From assembly GCA_002102555.1 (NCBI GenBank), contig MCFL01000003.1, positions 992,001 through 1,056,000 of the forward strand: a stretch of DNA of 64,000 bases, in the 5' to 3' direction. Position 1 is the stretch's first letter. Each line of letters starts with the position of its first letter. Below the pieces are notes generated by a model, which made no database searches, was not told where the DNA came from, and saw nothing but the letters and a program-made list of their open reading frames with translations. The position numbers were made by a program, and so were the translations under genes. Shown here one piece after another: positions 23,286 to 34,656 of the stretch. The stretch comes from Catenaria anguillulae PL171 (taxonomy: Eukaryota; Blastocladiomycota; Blastocladiomycetes; Blastocladiales; Catenariaceae).

Positions 23286-23682
23286 TGCTGGTGCTTGTGA
23301 TATGGTGTTTGTTGTAAATATGTGGGGTACGGTTGGTTGGAGTGGATCGAAATGATCCGGCGGCGGGATTGGTTGGCGGTGGAGTTGGGCGAGATTGATT
23401 GATGGGCAGTGTCAAAGTGAGGACAACAGCTCAGCTTCCTTTGGGTGCATTGACATTGACTTATTTCATACTATGTAGTTCAAGCACTGTGGACGAATGT
23501 TTGGCATCAGTTGCAGCGATGAATGATGGATTGGATCCATGCCAGTGGACGCAACAGATCGGCGGCCCATTTATGTTTTGAGCAATGGACCATCTGCATC
23601 TGCGCAGCAATAATGGACCCAAAGTTCAATAAATTTGTTGACTCTCTTTTGTGTGTCCTTATCCATATGTAACTCAAAAACC
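23286..23682. promoter_or_regulatory. Divergent promoter region, bL28m/DPH2
   Basis: 397 bp between two divergent start codons. No individual element can be named with confidence. Confidence 0.4.
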
Positions 23683-25330
23683 ATGTCTGCCGCCATTGCC
23701 CCAACGGGCGAAGCCGCCCTCTCCAACCAAGTCGATGTGCCCTTCCGCGTTGCCATTCCCAACAACGACGTGGCCGCCTTTTTCGAGCTCGACCGAATCC
23801 ACGCCGAGCTGTGCCAACTTGCACCCAGCGTCTTGACTTCACAACCATCCACATCGACACCCCTCTCTTCCTCCACGGATTCCGCCTCTGCTGCACCTAC
23901 TCCAAATGCCGCCTCTCTGCCGACCCTCCGAGTCGCCCTGCAAATCCCCGACGAGTTCCTCTTCACCTCCGACTCGATCGTCGCCACTTTGACATCGCTC
24001 CATGCTGGCCGTATCCCCACTTGCATTTCACCTTGACCCATTTGTCCTCGCAGACACACAATACTCGCCGTGCTGTGTGGACGAGGTGGCCGCCATGCAC
24101 TTTTCCGCAAATTGCGTTGTCCATTTCGGCCGGTCGTGCTTGTCGGGCGTGTCACACATGCCAGTACTGTATGCGTTTGGTAAGCTGCCCGTGGATGTGG
24201 ACCATGCAATTGCGAGCTTGGAAGCGTGTGTGCCACCGAGGATGATGAGAATGCAAGGTTCTGGTTGTGTACGATGTCACGTATGCCTGGGTGGTGCCAC
24301 AGTTGAAGGCCGCAGTCAAATGCGACAGGTATGTGTTTGCGGATGTGGTGGTTGACAAGGTCGATGTCGGTGTGGGATTTGCATCGTTCAAGCGCCAAAT
24401 GCCCACCAAGGACCAGATTCCGCAGTCATGGCCGCTCGTTGTGATTGCCCCACCCGGCCCCTTGGTTGCACATTACTCGCTCGTCTTGAATCAACACCCT
24501 GTACGTCAAAGAGTCACTTGCAGGACCACTCGCCCATGGATTGATCGACTGACGCCCTCTTGGCCACCCGCGCATAGCTGTACCACTACAATCCGCTCGA
24601 CTCGACCCTCACATCGCCGCGCTCCACTCTCATGAAACGCTACGCGCTCATGCAAAAGGCTCGCGACGCCTCTGTCATTGGCATTGTCGTCGGCACTCTG
24701 GGCGTGGCCAACTACTTGTCAACCATTGCCTCCATTAAGCGCCTGATCCGCGCACACCACAAAAAGTACTACACGTTTGTGCTGGGCAAGCTCAACGTGC
24801 CCAAGCTCGCCAATTTCATGGACATTGACGTATTTGTGCTCGTGGCGTGTCCCGAAAGTTCGCTCATTGATTCGCGCGAGTTTTACAAGCCCGTCGTCAC
24901 GCCGTTTGAGCTCGGGATGGCCTTGGATTTAGCGAGCGAGTGGACGGGCGAGTACAGGTTGGCGTTTGGCGAGGTGGGTGGATGGATGGACAAGCAGGCG
25001 GATGAGTTGTTGGCAGAAGATGGCGACAAGGTTAGCACGCAAGAGCAGGAGGACAAGGATTCGCCCTACTTTTCGCTCGTCACGGGCACCTATGTGCAGC
25101 GGGCAAAGTTGACCAATAATGCAGAGATTCACGAGCAGATTCGTGACTTGACACTTCGGGACGAGGCAAGTATGCAGCTCGCGTTGCAGAGTCCTGCGGC
25201 GCAGCGGTTGGCGCAGCGCGAGTGGAAGGGGTTGGATACAAGTGTGCCGAGGGAGGAAAAGTCCATGGCGGTGGTTGAGGGCCGGTTTGGCAATGCAGCT
25301 GGGTACAGCGATGAGCCAGGAAAGGAGTGA
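23683..25330 (+). CDS. DPH2: Diphthamide biosynthesis protein 2 (frame breaks)
   Basis: Partner of Dph1 in the [4Fe-4S] radical-SAM-like complex that starts diphthamide formation on eEF2. From the ATG at 23683: ALSNQVDVPFRVAI, LRVALQIPDEFL, then FVLADTQYSPCCVDEVAA with the family Cys pair, VVHFGRSCLSG, VLVVYDVTYAW, and after an intron at 24501-24577 (GTACGT...TAG) the C-terminal domain with VIGIVVGTLGVANYL, YTFVLGKLNVPKLANF and VACPESSLIDSREFYKP. It ends at 25330. Four frame changes (about 24013, 24038, 24236, 24256) are each repaired by one extra C or G in an existing C or G run, which regenerates the conserved ADTQYSPCC and YDVTYAW junctions. I therefore treat the gene as functional. Confidence 0.9.
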
Positions 25331-25559
25331 TTCAGTGTTTATTTGCTAAGGTGGATTGTAACATTAAATTATATAAATAGCTGTAAATGGTATATACCTT
25401 CTCATGTATGTATTGCTCAATTGGCGCCGTCAGATTGTCTGCTAACTTCGATGATCGAGCTCTCAGGCTCGCAACCACACACTCCATGAACTGCCTACTA
25501 GTAACGTCTCATTGGCTGAGGACCCCGTGCACAATGACCCGTTTCGTGCCAGCTTCGCC

Positions 25560-27551
25560 ATGATGCCTTCTTCCACCGTGATGCCGTCCATTTGGACCCC
25601 CGCAGGCGACCCTGTCCAATGCGACAGGCTTCCTCACCTGCGGCTACACAGCTTGGTCGTGTCCGCCGCCGCCGCTCAGGGCGACATCGGCACTTCGATG
25701 CTCGATGCACTGTACCGATTCGCTCGGGTTGCCCGGAAACCAATAGAATCGATGGATTCATCACGTTTACACTTCCCGCCCGAACTCGTCTGCGATATTC
25801 AAACATGCTTGAATCAGCTTGCCGCTGGCGATATCAAAGTCACCGACGATGCACGTGACGTGCTACTCCAGGTCGCATACAATGCCGTCTTTTGGACCGG
25901 CATATGTACCAGCTGTACGCCACTCGTTCGAGTCGCAATGGCGGAATGCCGGTGGCAGTTGTGTCCAGAATATCGTGACCGGCTGCCCGGGGTGCTAGTG
26001 GAACGTCCGAGCACGTTGCCCAGTCAAGTGTGGTCCCTACTGGTTGCGGATCGACGGCGGTTCGGCCTCGAACTGGTGGCGGACGTGCTGGATGTGTGCT
26101 TTGCCGACACGGCTGGGTTGGTGGTATCTAAGAGTGCGGGGACGCCGAGGGAGACGGCGAAAATGCGGCGGATTGAGGCGGTTGTGGGCACGCTCTTGCG
26201 TGAGCCGCAAGTGGAACCAGGCCTTGTTTGGGATCGGCTATTGAAGGTGTGCTTGGAACGGATGGTGCAGCCACGAGCGGTGCATGTGGGCAGGGCATTG
26301 GTCAATGGCGGGTGGCAGTTTGCAAGGTTGGTCGTAAACCAGGGCCTCATGCACGGTCGCACAAGCAATGTGCTAGGAACGCCGGATTCGCGGTTGTTGC
26401 TTGACTTACCTTTTGATGTCCAGCTTCATCTCTCCAACTTTCTCGACTTGCACGACATTCGCCAATTGCAGTCAGCTTGCCGAGCATTGCATGACCAGTT
26501 CCCACTCGGCCGGTTCCAATCTCTTGACAAACTCGAGCACGAATTGCATGATAGCTCTCTGCCTGGGTATGTCTATGACTCGGCTCGCGTCCAGTCACTG
26601 GTTGACTCTGTCCCACACAACCAATGCTCCTCGACGCTCAATACTCGCATCCTTGTTGAAGCCGTTCGACATTTGGACATGGATCTCGCCATGCTCTTCC
26701 TGGATCCTCCACGCTCCACGAACCGGGGTCTGGTCGCGAACTACGCATACCCGTGGGCGCTTTCTGTGCTCCTCTTCGAATCCAATGTTCAATCCAACGT
26801 GCCTGGCGCCCAGCGCCTTCTACCTGCACTGCTGACCTATCCCGAGCTGCCCGGCTCGGCCTGGATTCTGCCCGCACTCGCATTTTCACAAACTACACGC
26901 CACCTCCTCCCGCTGGTCGAACATGTCTGGATGTTTGCCACAACGCCTCGCCGGGAGTACCTCTTGCACCTCCTTGGACATGGTACCATTCCGGCCGCCG
27001 CTCCACCAAACGGCATCTTCGCGGAGCTCTCGGATCCGCACCGTGACGCGCCAACCGTGACCATGCGCGTGCTCATTGCACTTGTGTTTGCGCACTTTAA
27101 CCCTCAAGTGGTGATGCATCTTGTGGAAGTGCTTGGGTTTCGGCCAGTGTGCAACCCGCAGCTCCGAGCAATACTTGTGCGGACCGTGGTGGCCATTGTA
27201 CCTGTACCGAGATTGGTTGCGTGTGGTAATGTCAAACTGTTGGTAAGTGTGTTTCGCTGGATGGTGCTTGAGCTCGATGGCGCCGGCGGCGCGTGTGCCG
27301 AGGAGGAGGAAGCAGTGTTGGATGTGGCAATCCAGGTGGGTCGCAAGCTCAAGGAAGTTGCAAGCCAAAGGGAATTGGGTGTGGATGGAGCACAAGTGAA
27401 AGATATCAGGGCATTGTGCAAGGTTGGAGACAGGCGAATTTGTGCAGTGAAACGGGCAATGCAATGGAGGCGTGTCAAGGAAAAGGGCCGGAGGTTGATG
27501 ACCAGAGCCGTGAGTAGATTACGAGGAACGGAGTCGGAGCAATCGATTTGA
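25560..27551 (+). CDS. F-box-like helical-repeat protein, paralogue A
   Basis: 663 residues from the first ATG in frame at 25560 (the frame is open a little further upstream but has no ATG there). Intact, no intron. An N-terminal helical part contains NAVFWTGICTSCTPLVRVAM, which reads like a degenerate ankyrin-type repeat. Near residue 280 lies an F-box-like motif, LDLPFDVQLHLSNFLDLHD, with SACRALHDQFPLGRF. The C-terminal half is again helical (ILVEAVRHLDMDLAMLFL; PWALSVLLFESN). Paralogue B shares most of this along its length. If the F-box binds Skp1, it would be an SCF substrate adaptor; an F-box in mid-protein is unusual, so this remains inference. Confidence 0.8.
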   Translation: MMPSSTVMPSIWTPAGDPVQCDRLPHLRLHSLVVSAAAAQGDIGTSMLDALYRFARVARKPIESMDSSRLHFPPELVCDIQTCLNQLAAGDIKVTDDARDVLLQVAYNAVFWTGICTSCTPLVRVAMAECRWQLCPEYRDRLPGVLVERPSTLPSQVWSLLVADRRRFGLELVADVLDVCFADTAGLVVSKSAGTPRETAKMRRIEAVVGTLLREPQVEPGLVWDRLLKVCLERMVQPRAVHVGRALVNGGWQFARLVVNQGLMHGRTSNVLGTPDSRLLLDLPFDVQLHLSNFLDLHDIRQLQSACRALHDQFPLGRFQSLDKLEHELHDSSLPGYVYDSARVQSLVDSVPHNQCSSTLNTRILVEAVRHLDMDLAMLFLDPPRSTNRGLVANYAYPWALSVLLFESNVQSNVPGAQRLLPALLTYPELPGSAWILPALAFSQTTRHLLPLVEHVWMFATTPRREYLLHLLGHGTIPAAAPPNGIFAELSDPHRDAPTVTMRVLIALVFAHFNPQVVMHLVEVLGFRPVCNPQLRAILVRTVVAIVPVPRLVACGNVKLLVSVFRWMVLELDGAGGACAEEEEAVLDVAIQVGRKLKEVASQRELGVDGAQVKDIRALCKVGDRRICAVKRAMQWRRVKEKGRRLMTRAVSRLRGTESEQSI

Positions 27552-28435
27552 GGTTTGAGACATGTCAATACAGGTAATGATATTCCCACGCTTTTCCACT
27601 GACATTGTCTTGTACCTTGCAGTACTTGGTTTGATTCTCATTCACATTCAGTCAAACTCACAATGGTCCACGGACTCACATAAAACATGAACTCAAGACT
27701 CTCTTTAAACATGCTGGCAAATTCTTGCACTTCCTGCCTCGTTTGAAACGAGTACAAAGTCTTGTTGCACGACCGACCGTAAGCCAAGTACCCGTACCAG
27801 GCACATGAGCATGCTACTGCAATGGCCACGGACGCAGCCCATCACAATTCGCGCGGCTCGCATGTAGGGTGCGACGAGTTGGTGCATCCTAGGCTTAGGC
27901 TGGGGAGTCGGCTCGTCTTGTACTTGCGCCATCAAGTGGGACGTTGAGAAACAATCCTCGCAGAGGTCGATGGCCATAATCGAACTGCTTCGGAAGGGTC
28001 GGGGAAATGATGACGTTTGATTCTTCGTCGTTGTTGACGGACAGTCAAGGAGTTGAGAGGGGCGCTGCGATCTCGGCTGCGAGATTGCGACTTGGAGCTG
28101 AATGGGTTGCCGTGCGTGAAGCCTGTGTGGACTTTGGGCACATGCTGATCTCGTAGGTGGACAAAATATGCAAACTTGGTTCTCTTGAGGGGTCAGAGCA
28201 GCTGAATGCAGGTGGGAAAGGGAGGGAAAGGGTTGACTGTGCCAACTTGAATGGCCTGCCGATCTGGCGTCATGCAACTAGGTAGATGTCATTTTAGCAT
28301 CTGGCCCTGGCAACCGACACACCCATCATACAGTAGTAGTGACCCTGGTGGAAATCGGATGACGAATCGTTTAAACGGCCGCAGACATCAACGAAAAATA
28401 TCTCCATGCATCCTCTGGGAATCGATGAATGAACC
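27552..28435. other. Intergenic; possible small minus-strand gene
   Basis: Mostly featureless. A minus-strand stretch about 27650-28000 could encode a short protein (MAIDLCEDCF, then a hydrophobic AIAVACSCAWYGYLAY-like segment), but it needs a frame change and has no recognisable homologue. I do not call a gene. Confidence 0.3.
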
Positions 28436-30562
28436 ATGCATACACACCACGACAATCTCAACTCAAGTGCGTGGGCATTTCCCGCCCTCACTCCAGCGCC
28501 ACCATCACCTCCTGACACAGCCCAAAGCACGACTGCGTCGGCTCAACAACCAACCTGGGACATTGACGCGGATCAGGACACAAACTACCTTCCGCTCTTT
28601 TGGCTCCTCGACATGTCCCGTGACCCCTGCCACTGCTACTCCAGCGCCAACACCGAGAATCCGTACGAGCATCCTTTCCACGTGCTCGCCCGAGCAGCCT
28701 ACGACCACAAGTCGCAACGTGAACGCTCGTCAAGGTACCTATCCCAATCGCAATTCACACCCGATTTGGTCTCGCAGATTCAGACGTGCCTGCAAGTATA
28801 CGCCGACGGGCAAGAAGATTACCACGCTTTGCGTACACGCCACGCACACAATGCCGTGTTTTGGACCGGTCTGCGTGCTGGCCATGCACCGCTGGTCAAG
28901 GTGGCATTGGCTGAAAAGCGATGGAGCGTGAGCCGGTGGTACTTTACGCGGCTGGCCGAGACAATGGTGGAATGCGCTCACAAGGTGCGCGGCAAGATTG
29001 TGCAACTGTTGGTTGCTGACCGTCAGCGATTCGGTCAGGCGATGGTGGAGCGGGTGTTGGTGGAGTGTTTTCAGGGTCCAGGGTCGCGCAAGCTGTATTG
29101 GGAGCCAAACGAGCAAATCAAGGATTGGAGGGCAATTGAAGACGATGACGATTCGGCGCAAGATCGGGATGCATGGAGAGACCGGCAAGTCGCAACATTG
29201 GTGGAGGCACTGTTGGAAGAGCGGCAGGTCAATGTGGGATTGGTTTGGGAACACTTGTTGCTTGCGTGTCTGGATTCCATGGTCGAGCCGAGGATGTTGT
29301 GCATGGGCGAGATGGTGTTGGGCGGCAGGTGGCAACTGGTGCGCGCAAAAGAGGCCTTTGGCCGACAACTTGCCCTGGACTCAATCAATGCCGTCAATAC
29401 GGGTCTTGCTGCTCGCCCACGTGCTCGACAACGATTGCCGATATGTTGCTCACCTGATCCGAGACTCGTTCTCGAATTACCTTTCGATATCCAACTGCAT
29501 GTTGTTGACGCCCTCGACTTTGACTCGATCATCGCTTTTCGCTCAACTTGTAAACATGTCCGTGACCATTTCCCACTTGGTCGATTCGCACAGCGCTTTC
29601 TCGAACGCGAGTTGCTTTCTAGCCCTCTGCCAAGATTTATTTACAGCTCGGCAAGGTTGCAGTCTCTGATTGATTCCGTGCAACGCAATCAAGGGCCGTC
29701 TACATTTGACTTTCGCACGCTAGTTGAGGCGGTCCGCCATTTGGATGTGGACCTCGCCATCCGTTTCCTTGCGCCTAACCACTCATTTTATGACTCGAGG
29801 CAATCCGCAGAGCCAGGGTTTGTGCGCTACGTGTACCCATGGGCTCTGTACACACTTTTGTTCGAAACCGACATTTTGTCCAATGTCTTGGGTGCTCGTC
29901 GCCTGTTGCTGGCTTTGCTCACACATGCACACATGCCTATGTCGGCATGGATCTTTCTCGCGCTCGCGTTCCGCAAGACGACAAAGCATCTTCTTCCGAT
30001 TCAAGACACACCTCCCTCGTCGTCAGAGCTCGACCCAACAAAGCAGTATCTGCTCCACCTGCTCCACCATGGCAAGTTCCCACCCACAACACCCGACACT
30101 GTACGACAAGACCTCACCGACGCAACGTCCACCACGGCCCGCCTCATCATCGCCTTTGTCCTCGTTCGATTCACACCAGCTCATTTCAATCACCTTGTCA
30201 CGTTCCTACCGTTTGACGCCGCAAACAACACTCAGCTGCGGTCCATCTATGTCCGCTCGCTCGCACGCCTTGTTCCCATAGACGTGCTGGTCGATTGCGG
30301 CGACGTTCTGCTGCTGGGCAAAGTGTTTCATTGGATGATGATCGAGCTTGAGATGGGGACTTGTGATGCCAGTCGTTCGCTGGTGTTTTCGCTTGCGCAT
30401 CAAGTGTGCCTCAGGTTGCAGCAGGATGGGTTGGGGGCAGAGACAGCTGCGGCGGTCGACAGGATGGCGGCGGTTGAGCTAGTCGAGAAGCAAAGGGAAA
30501 AGGGCAGAAAGAGGAAACAGCAGAGGCAGGCGGTTGGGTGTCGGATGTGCCGTGTGCAATGA
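28436..30562 (+). CDS. F-box-like helical-repeat protein, paralogue B
   Basis: 708 residues, one exon, ATG at 28436. Closest relative in the window is paralogue A: both have NAVFWTG near the start, AVRHLD plus a PWAL segment in the C-terminal half, and the F-box-like block (here LELPFDIQLHVVDALDF, HFPLGRF, near residue 345). Following it, IYSSARLQSLIDSVQRNQ parallels VYDSARVQSLVDSVPHNQ in A. The N-terminal 90 residues are Pro/Thr/Gln-rich and unlike A. The C-terminus is strongly basic (KQREKGRKRKQQRQ), possibly a nuclear signal. Intact, no intron. Role as a Skp1-binding adaptor is inferred from the F-box-like motif alone. Confidence 0.8.
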   Translation: MHTHHDNLNSSAWAFPALTPAPPSPPDTAQSTTASAQQPTWDIDADQDTNYLPLFWLLDMSRDPCHCYSSANTENPYEHPFHVLARAAYDHKSQRERSSRYLSQSQFTPDLVSQIQTCLQVYADGQEDYHALRTRHAHNAVFWTGLRAGHAPLVKVALAEKRWSVSRWYFTRLAETMVECAHKVRGKIVQLLVADRQRFGQAMVERVLVECFQGPGSRKLYWEPNEQIKDWRAIEDDDDSAQDRDAWRDRQVATLVEALLEERQVNVGLVWEHLLLACLDSMVEPRMLCMGEMVLGGRWQLVRAKEAFGRQLALDSINAVNTGLAARPRARQRLPICCSPDPRLVLELPFDIQLHVVDALDFDSIIAFRSTCKHVRDHFPLGRFAQRFLERELLSSPLPRFIYSSARLQSLIDSVQRNQGPSTFDFRTLVEAVRHLDVDLAIRFLAPNHSFYDSRQSAEPGFVRYVYPWALYTLLFETDILSNVLGARRLLLALLTHAHMPMSAWIFLALAFRKTTKHLLPIQDTPPSSSELDPTKQYLLHLLHHGKFPPTTPDTVRQDLTDATSTTARLIIAFVLVRFTPAHFNHLVTFLPFDAANNTQLRSIYVRSLARLVPIDVLVDCGDVLLLGKVFHWMMIELEMGTCDASRSLVFSLAHQVCLRLQQDGLGAETAAAVDRMAAVELVEKQREKGRKRKQQRQAVGCRMCRVQ

Positions 30563-30929
30563 CCGGGAATGCACCGCTCACGAAATGAGACATCAAGGGA
30601 CGGGATCGGCCAGGGCAAGATCGCAGTCCACACAGTCCACACTCGGCCGTCGGTACTACAAAATACAACAAACGGTACATGGAGCAATGTTCACCATGAA
30701 TGCAGCCAGCGCAAATGTTCGAGCGACCAAAGAGCCTGCCACCAATTCCCTACGCATACGGGGGCACCCGACCGACACCCCCGCGCCACAAACCGCGCAG
30801 GATCTGTTCATAGTATCACCCGCTGTCTTCCGGGTCGTGACGCACGAAGCATTGCCGTTTGACATTGCCCCTTTTACCCCACCCTCCCACGCCTCATGTC
30901 TGCCACACTCTGCTTGCCTTTGTTTGCCG
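30563..30929. other. Intergenic
   Basis: Between paralogue B and the C-terminal fragment that follows. No feature seen. Confidence 0.4.
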
Positions 30930-31476
30930 ACGTCCAGATCCATCTCGTTACATGACCCATGTGCTCCACATTGGCGCTCATCGACCAAGACACGTTCTAT
31001 GGGCCGTCGCTTCGGAGTTTCTGGGCGGTGACGGCATTGATGACCATGTTCTTGATCCGCTCGCGGCACACGTTACAATCCCGGCTTGCCATGGGGCATG
31101 CTCGTGTGCAAGCTCGTGCTGCGCGTCTGCGAGGTGCGCAATAATGCGGTATTGCTGGTCCATTGGTTGCGGTTGGGTGGCGCGACCAGCGGCGCTTGAG
31201 GCAAATGCGGCAGTTGCAGGCGAGACTGGCAGTGGGTCGGCTGCGGTGGGATTGGTGGTAGATTGGACCGAGGCGAGCAAGAGGCTTCGGAATTGTTTGT
31301 GGGTGTTGCAGTGGGCCGAGCGTTATGACGGGGTGTTGCGAGCAAGTGGCATCGGAAGCTTGGTGGAGCATGGGAGTCAGTTCAAGCGAGGATTGGAAAC
31401 GAGTTGGGATGGTGGGACGGCAAGGCAAAGTGCGGTCTTTGCGTTGTGTAGTGATGATGAGTTGCGACGTGTATAA
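30930..31476 (+). pseudogene. C-terminal fragment of a D/E-type F-box-like paralogue
   Basis: Read across frames, this stretch matches the last 170 or so residues of paralogue E: RYMTHVLH against RYVTHVLT; DDHVLDPLAAHVT against DHVLDQLAARFT; VRNNAVLLVHWLRLGG against ARNNAVLLVHWLRLVA; and NCLWVLQWAERY against ECLWVLQRAERH. It has no F-box, no N-terminal part and no start codon in context. One frame change lies between the LAAHVT and VRNNAVLL segments, and another frame carries the remainder to a stop at 31476. It ends 249 bp before the ATG of paralogue D, so it looks like the tail of a gene lost by unequal exchange in a tandem array. Confidence 0.75.
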
Positions 31477-31724
31477 TATAAGGAGCGAAATGACGTCGAT
31501 TTATGTGTGTGTAACTGAATTGTCTTTACATTGTGTCAAGCATTCATGCATGTGCCCATGGCGCCTCAGGGATTCGTGACTTGAATGCTGCTGGCCAGAC
31601 ATGTTTATAAGAACACACCATAATTCCCAGGTACCCATGCCCGTCAACTCGGCTCCCACTCTCAGCAATCGCTCTATTCATTCAAGATCAATAGGCAACC
31701 CTGAAAAATCGCAGTTGCATCATT

Positions 31725-33859
31725 ATGGCGACGTGGGGCCCTCCGATGGACACCACCTTTGCCAGCGCGATGCACATGTTCGCGATGACATTAGACCGCG
31801 CTGCAAACGACAACCCAATCGCTCACTTTCACCGTGTTCTCGAGACGGAGCGGCACGTATCCGAATCCATCGTGAGCCAGTACCTCATGCATCTCGATTC
31901 AATAGCCACCCTCGGCCAGCCTTCCATCGCGTGGGCGTCCATCAACGTTGCGCTTGTTGCGGCGGTGGCCAGGGAACATATCGGCACGATTCGGGCACTC
32001 TTAAATGTCCCAAACTGGCAATTATGCAACAGGTCTCACGCCGTCGATTTGGCGACAAGGAGCGACAAGTACGCCGAACTGTTACCTGTACTCTTGTCAG
32101 ATGTTCGATTATGCGGCCAGTCTTTGTCGGCAGTGGCCAACGACTTGGTCGAAAAGGCGCACCAATTGTCCCGCGACGGCCGATTTAAGAAAGTCCTCCA
32201 TCTGCTCTTGACTTTACCTGGATTTCATCCTCGGCTTGTGTGGGAACACGCGTTGGCGGCGGCCATGATACATGTCGTTGAGCCCGACGTTCACGACTGG
32301 GTTCCACCAAAGATTTTCGACCAGGATGACTTGATGGACACGGCGCAGTGGCAGTTTGCACGTGCGCGGAACCAGCATATCCTGGCTATCCGCTGCTCAG
32401 AGCAATTGCAGTTAGCATGGCCCGTCCCAACGCGGCTCCTGTTGCCGCCAGCGTGCCCGTCGTTGCTCGTGGGGCTCCCCGATGATATACACCTGCGCTT
32501 GCACGACTTTCTGGACCTGCAGACTCTCAGATCAATCCGCCTCACCTGTCGTACGCTCCGGCACTTTCCTATGGATCGATTCGCTCACCATCGGCTCGTG
32601 TATGAGCTGCGTACTTCTGCTACGTTGGGCAAACCAGAATACAACTCGGCGCATCTCCAAGAAGTCATCGAGTCGCTTGGGCATGGCGGCCCATCCGTCA
32701 CGGATTACCGAGCACTTGTCGAGGCTGTGCGACACTTGGACGTGCGGTTGGCGCTCAAATTCCTGTGCCCAGATGAAGACGACATCGCAAAAGGCTACGA
32801 CTTGTGCCGTGCCTCGAATCCCCGGTCGGTAGACTACGTTGTGTCGTGGGCGTTGTTTGTGCTGCTCAAAACGCTCAAGGCTCGCAAGGATTCCATATCA
32901 TTGGTCGAAATGAAAGCCGGTGGAATACTGCTACGGGCGCTCTTGATGCATCCGATGCTGATTGAGGATGCGTGGTCGTTGACTGTGTTTTACATTCGCG
33001 AGTGCCGCTTGGCTTTGAATGCAGTCGCTTGCTTGTCCGACTCGGCGGAAGACTCGACATTCGCCCAAGCTTGGTCCCAAATCTCCATCTATTCCACAAC
33101 CGATCCCGCGACCGCTACTCCAAACCTTCTCATTCACCTGATTCAAACAGGCGATTTGTTGTCCCCATTACCTGCAACGCTCATGGAGGACTCAAGGCCC
33201 CAAACCCATCGCTCGCCAACGTGAGCCCAATCACACGCGTCTTTGTTTTGCTGTGCACCATATCCTTCGTTCCATCCACATTCACGACTCTCATGGACAC
33301 ATTCTCGTCCCCACTGGCAACGCCAACAAAGCGCATCCTGCTCTCCACTTTATATCAGCAGCCCGACCCAGGTCTTTACTTTACCCACGTTCTCTTTGCA
33401 CTCGCACCCGTTCCCTTCGAGATCCTACGTTCACCAATCGCCGAGCGCGCCAAACGCGCTGGGAACGAGGACGTAATGAAGCAGCTGCTACCACATCTCA
33501 CCATAAGCGACGTGTATTCGCTCTTGTCGCCGATGCGCACATGCATCGATATCCCCCGTGGTCAAATGAATGCGCTCGTGTTGACGCATTGGTTGCAGCG
33601 CGTTGGTGGACGGAGGCTCAGATGGATCAGCGCCGCGGCGAAGAAAAAGTCGAGCAAGTCGTGCCATGGCGGGCCGCTGGCAAGTTGGTGCGTTTGATCC
33701 GAGAGTGGTTGCAGGAGATGGAAGGCAGGAGACCAGACGGCGGGTGAGCGGTTAAGTGAGTTGGTTGCCGCTTGGGACGCTATTCCGCACGATCAGCAGT
33801 TGCGGGCAGTGCAGCCGGCCATGCAGTATGCGCAGAAGAAGGGTTGTTGGATCCAGTAG
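31725..33859 (+). CDS. F-box-like helical-repeat protein, paralogue D (frame breaks)
   Basis: From the ATG at 31725 the frame is open to 33224, about 500 residues, and aligns with paralogue E throughout: SQYLMHLDSIATLGQPSIAW; the block FARARNQHILAI; WPVPTRLLLPPACPSLLVGL; F-box-like LPDDIHLRLHDFLDLQTLR near residue 247; then YRALVEAVRHLDVRLALKFL and VSWALFVLLKTL. Matching sequence continues past 33224 in other frames (VFVLLCTISFVPSTF; ALVLTHWLQ; KLVRLIREWLQEMEG; LVAAWDAIPHDQQ) and ends with a stop at 33857-33859, giving about 710 residues as in E. Frame changes lie near 33200, 33610 and 33746. Either consensus errors or early decay of the C-terminal third. Confidence 0.7.
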
Positions 33860-34169
33860 GTTTCACCACCCTTACTTGAAGATTTCCTGGACGACGCGCC
33901 AAAGACACGTTGAAACAGCGGTCGCGCGTTGGATGTCTCGCCCCTGTGGCGCCCGTCCTCGAGATCGATCTTAACCTCCATATGCGCTGGATTGCCATAG
34001 CCTTTTGTCAGCCATGAATGTACCCAATGCATTTGCACTTGCTCAACCGTCGGTCGCATCCGCCAGCTCGGAAGTTTGGGGCCGCCCGCCAACCTCCAGC
34101 CACCGTTCAAATCAGCCAAGGACCTCTTCGCCTCAGAAGTCGTGCCGGCTCTGGAGACTGAAAACCCCT

Positions 34170-34440
34170 TCATGACCGATTTTCCCCGGCAGCTAGCGAA
34201 ACCGACCCCATTCTGACCGCCTGAGTGACCGAACATCTCAACCACCTCGACGCCCTCGGCCACCAACGACAATCTTTGCTTGGGCGGCTGCCAACGTTGC
34301 TCTCGCATCAGCCGTCATCAACAAGTGGTGTTGTCCAAGGCTTGATCAGTGTTTCGAATTGGGAGTTTTCTTGCACCAACGGACGTTATCGTACAACCAG
34401 GGGAAGCCAAGTCCATTGTTGGGCGACTGCACAAGGACGG
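34170..34440 (+). pseudogene. N-terminal fragment of an F-box-like paralogue
   Basis: Pieces in three frames resemble the N-terminal region of paralogue E: LNHLDALGH against LDHLRALGH; FAWAAANVALASAV against FAWAAANAALDQAI; and SGVVQGLISVSNW against IGVVQGVLSVPGW. The frame changes twice in 120 bp and similarity then fades. With the C-terminal fragment at 30930-31476, it brackets the nearly complete paralogue D. Confidence 0.65.
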
Positions 34441-34656
34441 CACAGAGGGCGAGCCGACGAGGCATGCGCACACCCGAGCTGGGCGCACAAATGTTGACAC
34501 TCCCGCTTGCTCTTTCCTTGCTTCAATGTATCTTCCACCGACTCCCGACCGTCAACCTGCCCTTCAAAGTCCCCAATCCCGATCCAAGGCACCGTCGCTT
34601 TTCTCACGATTTACCAATGTCGAACCCTTCCCTCGCACTCTTCGTGTGTGCTCCAG

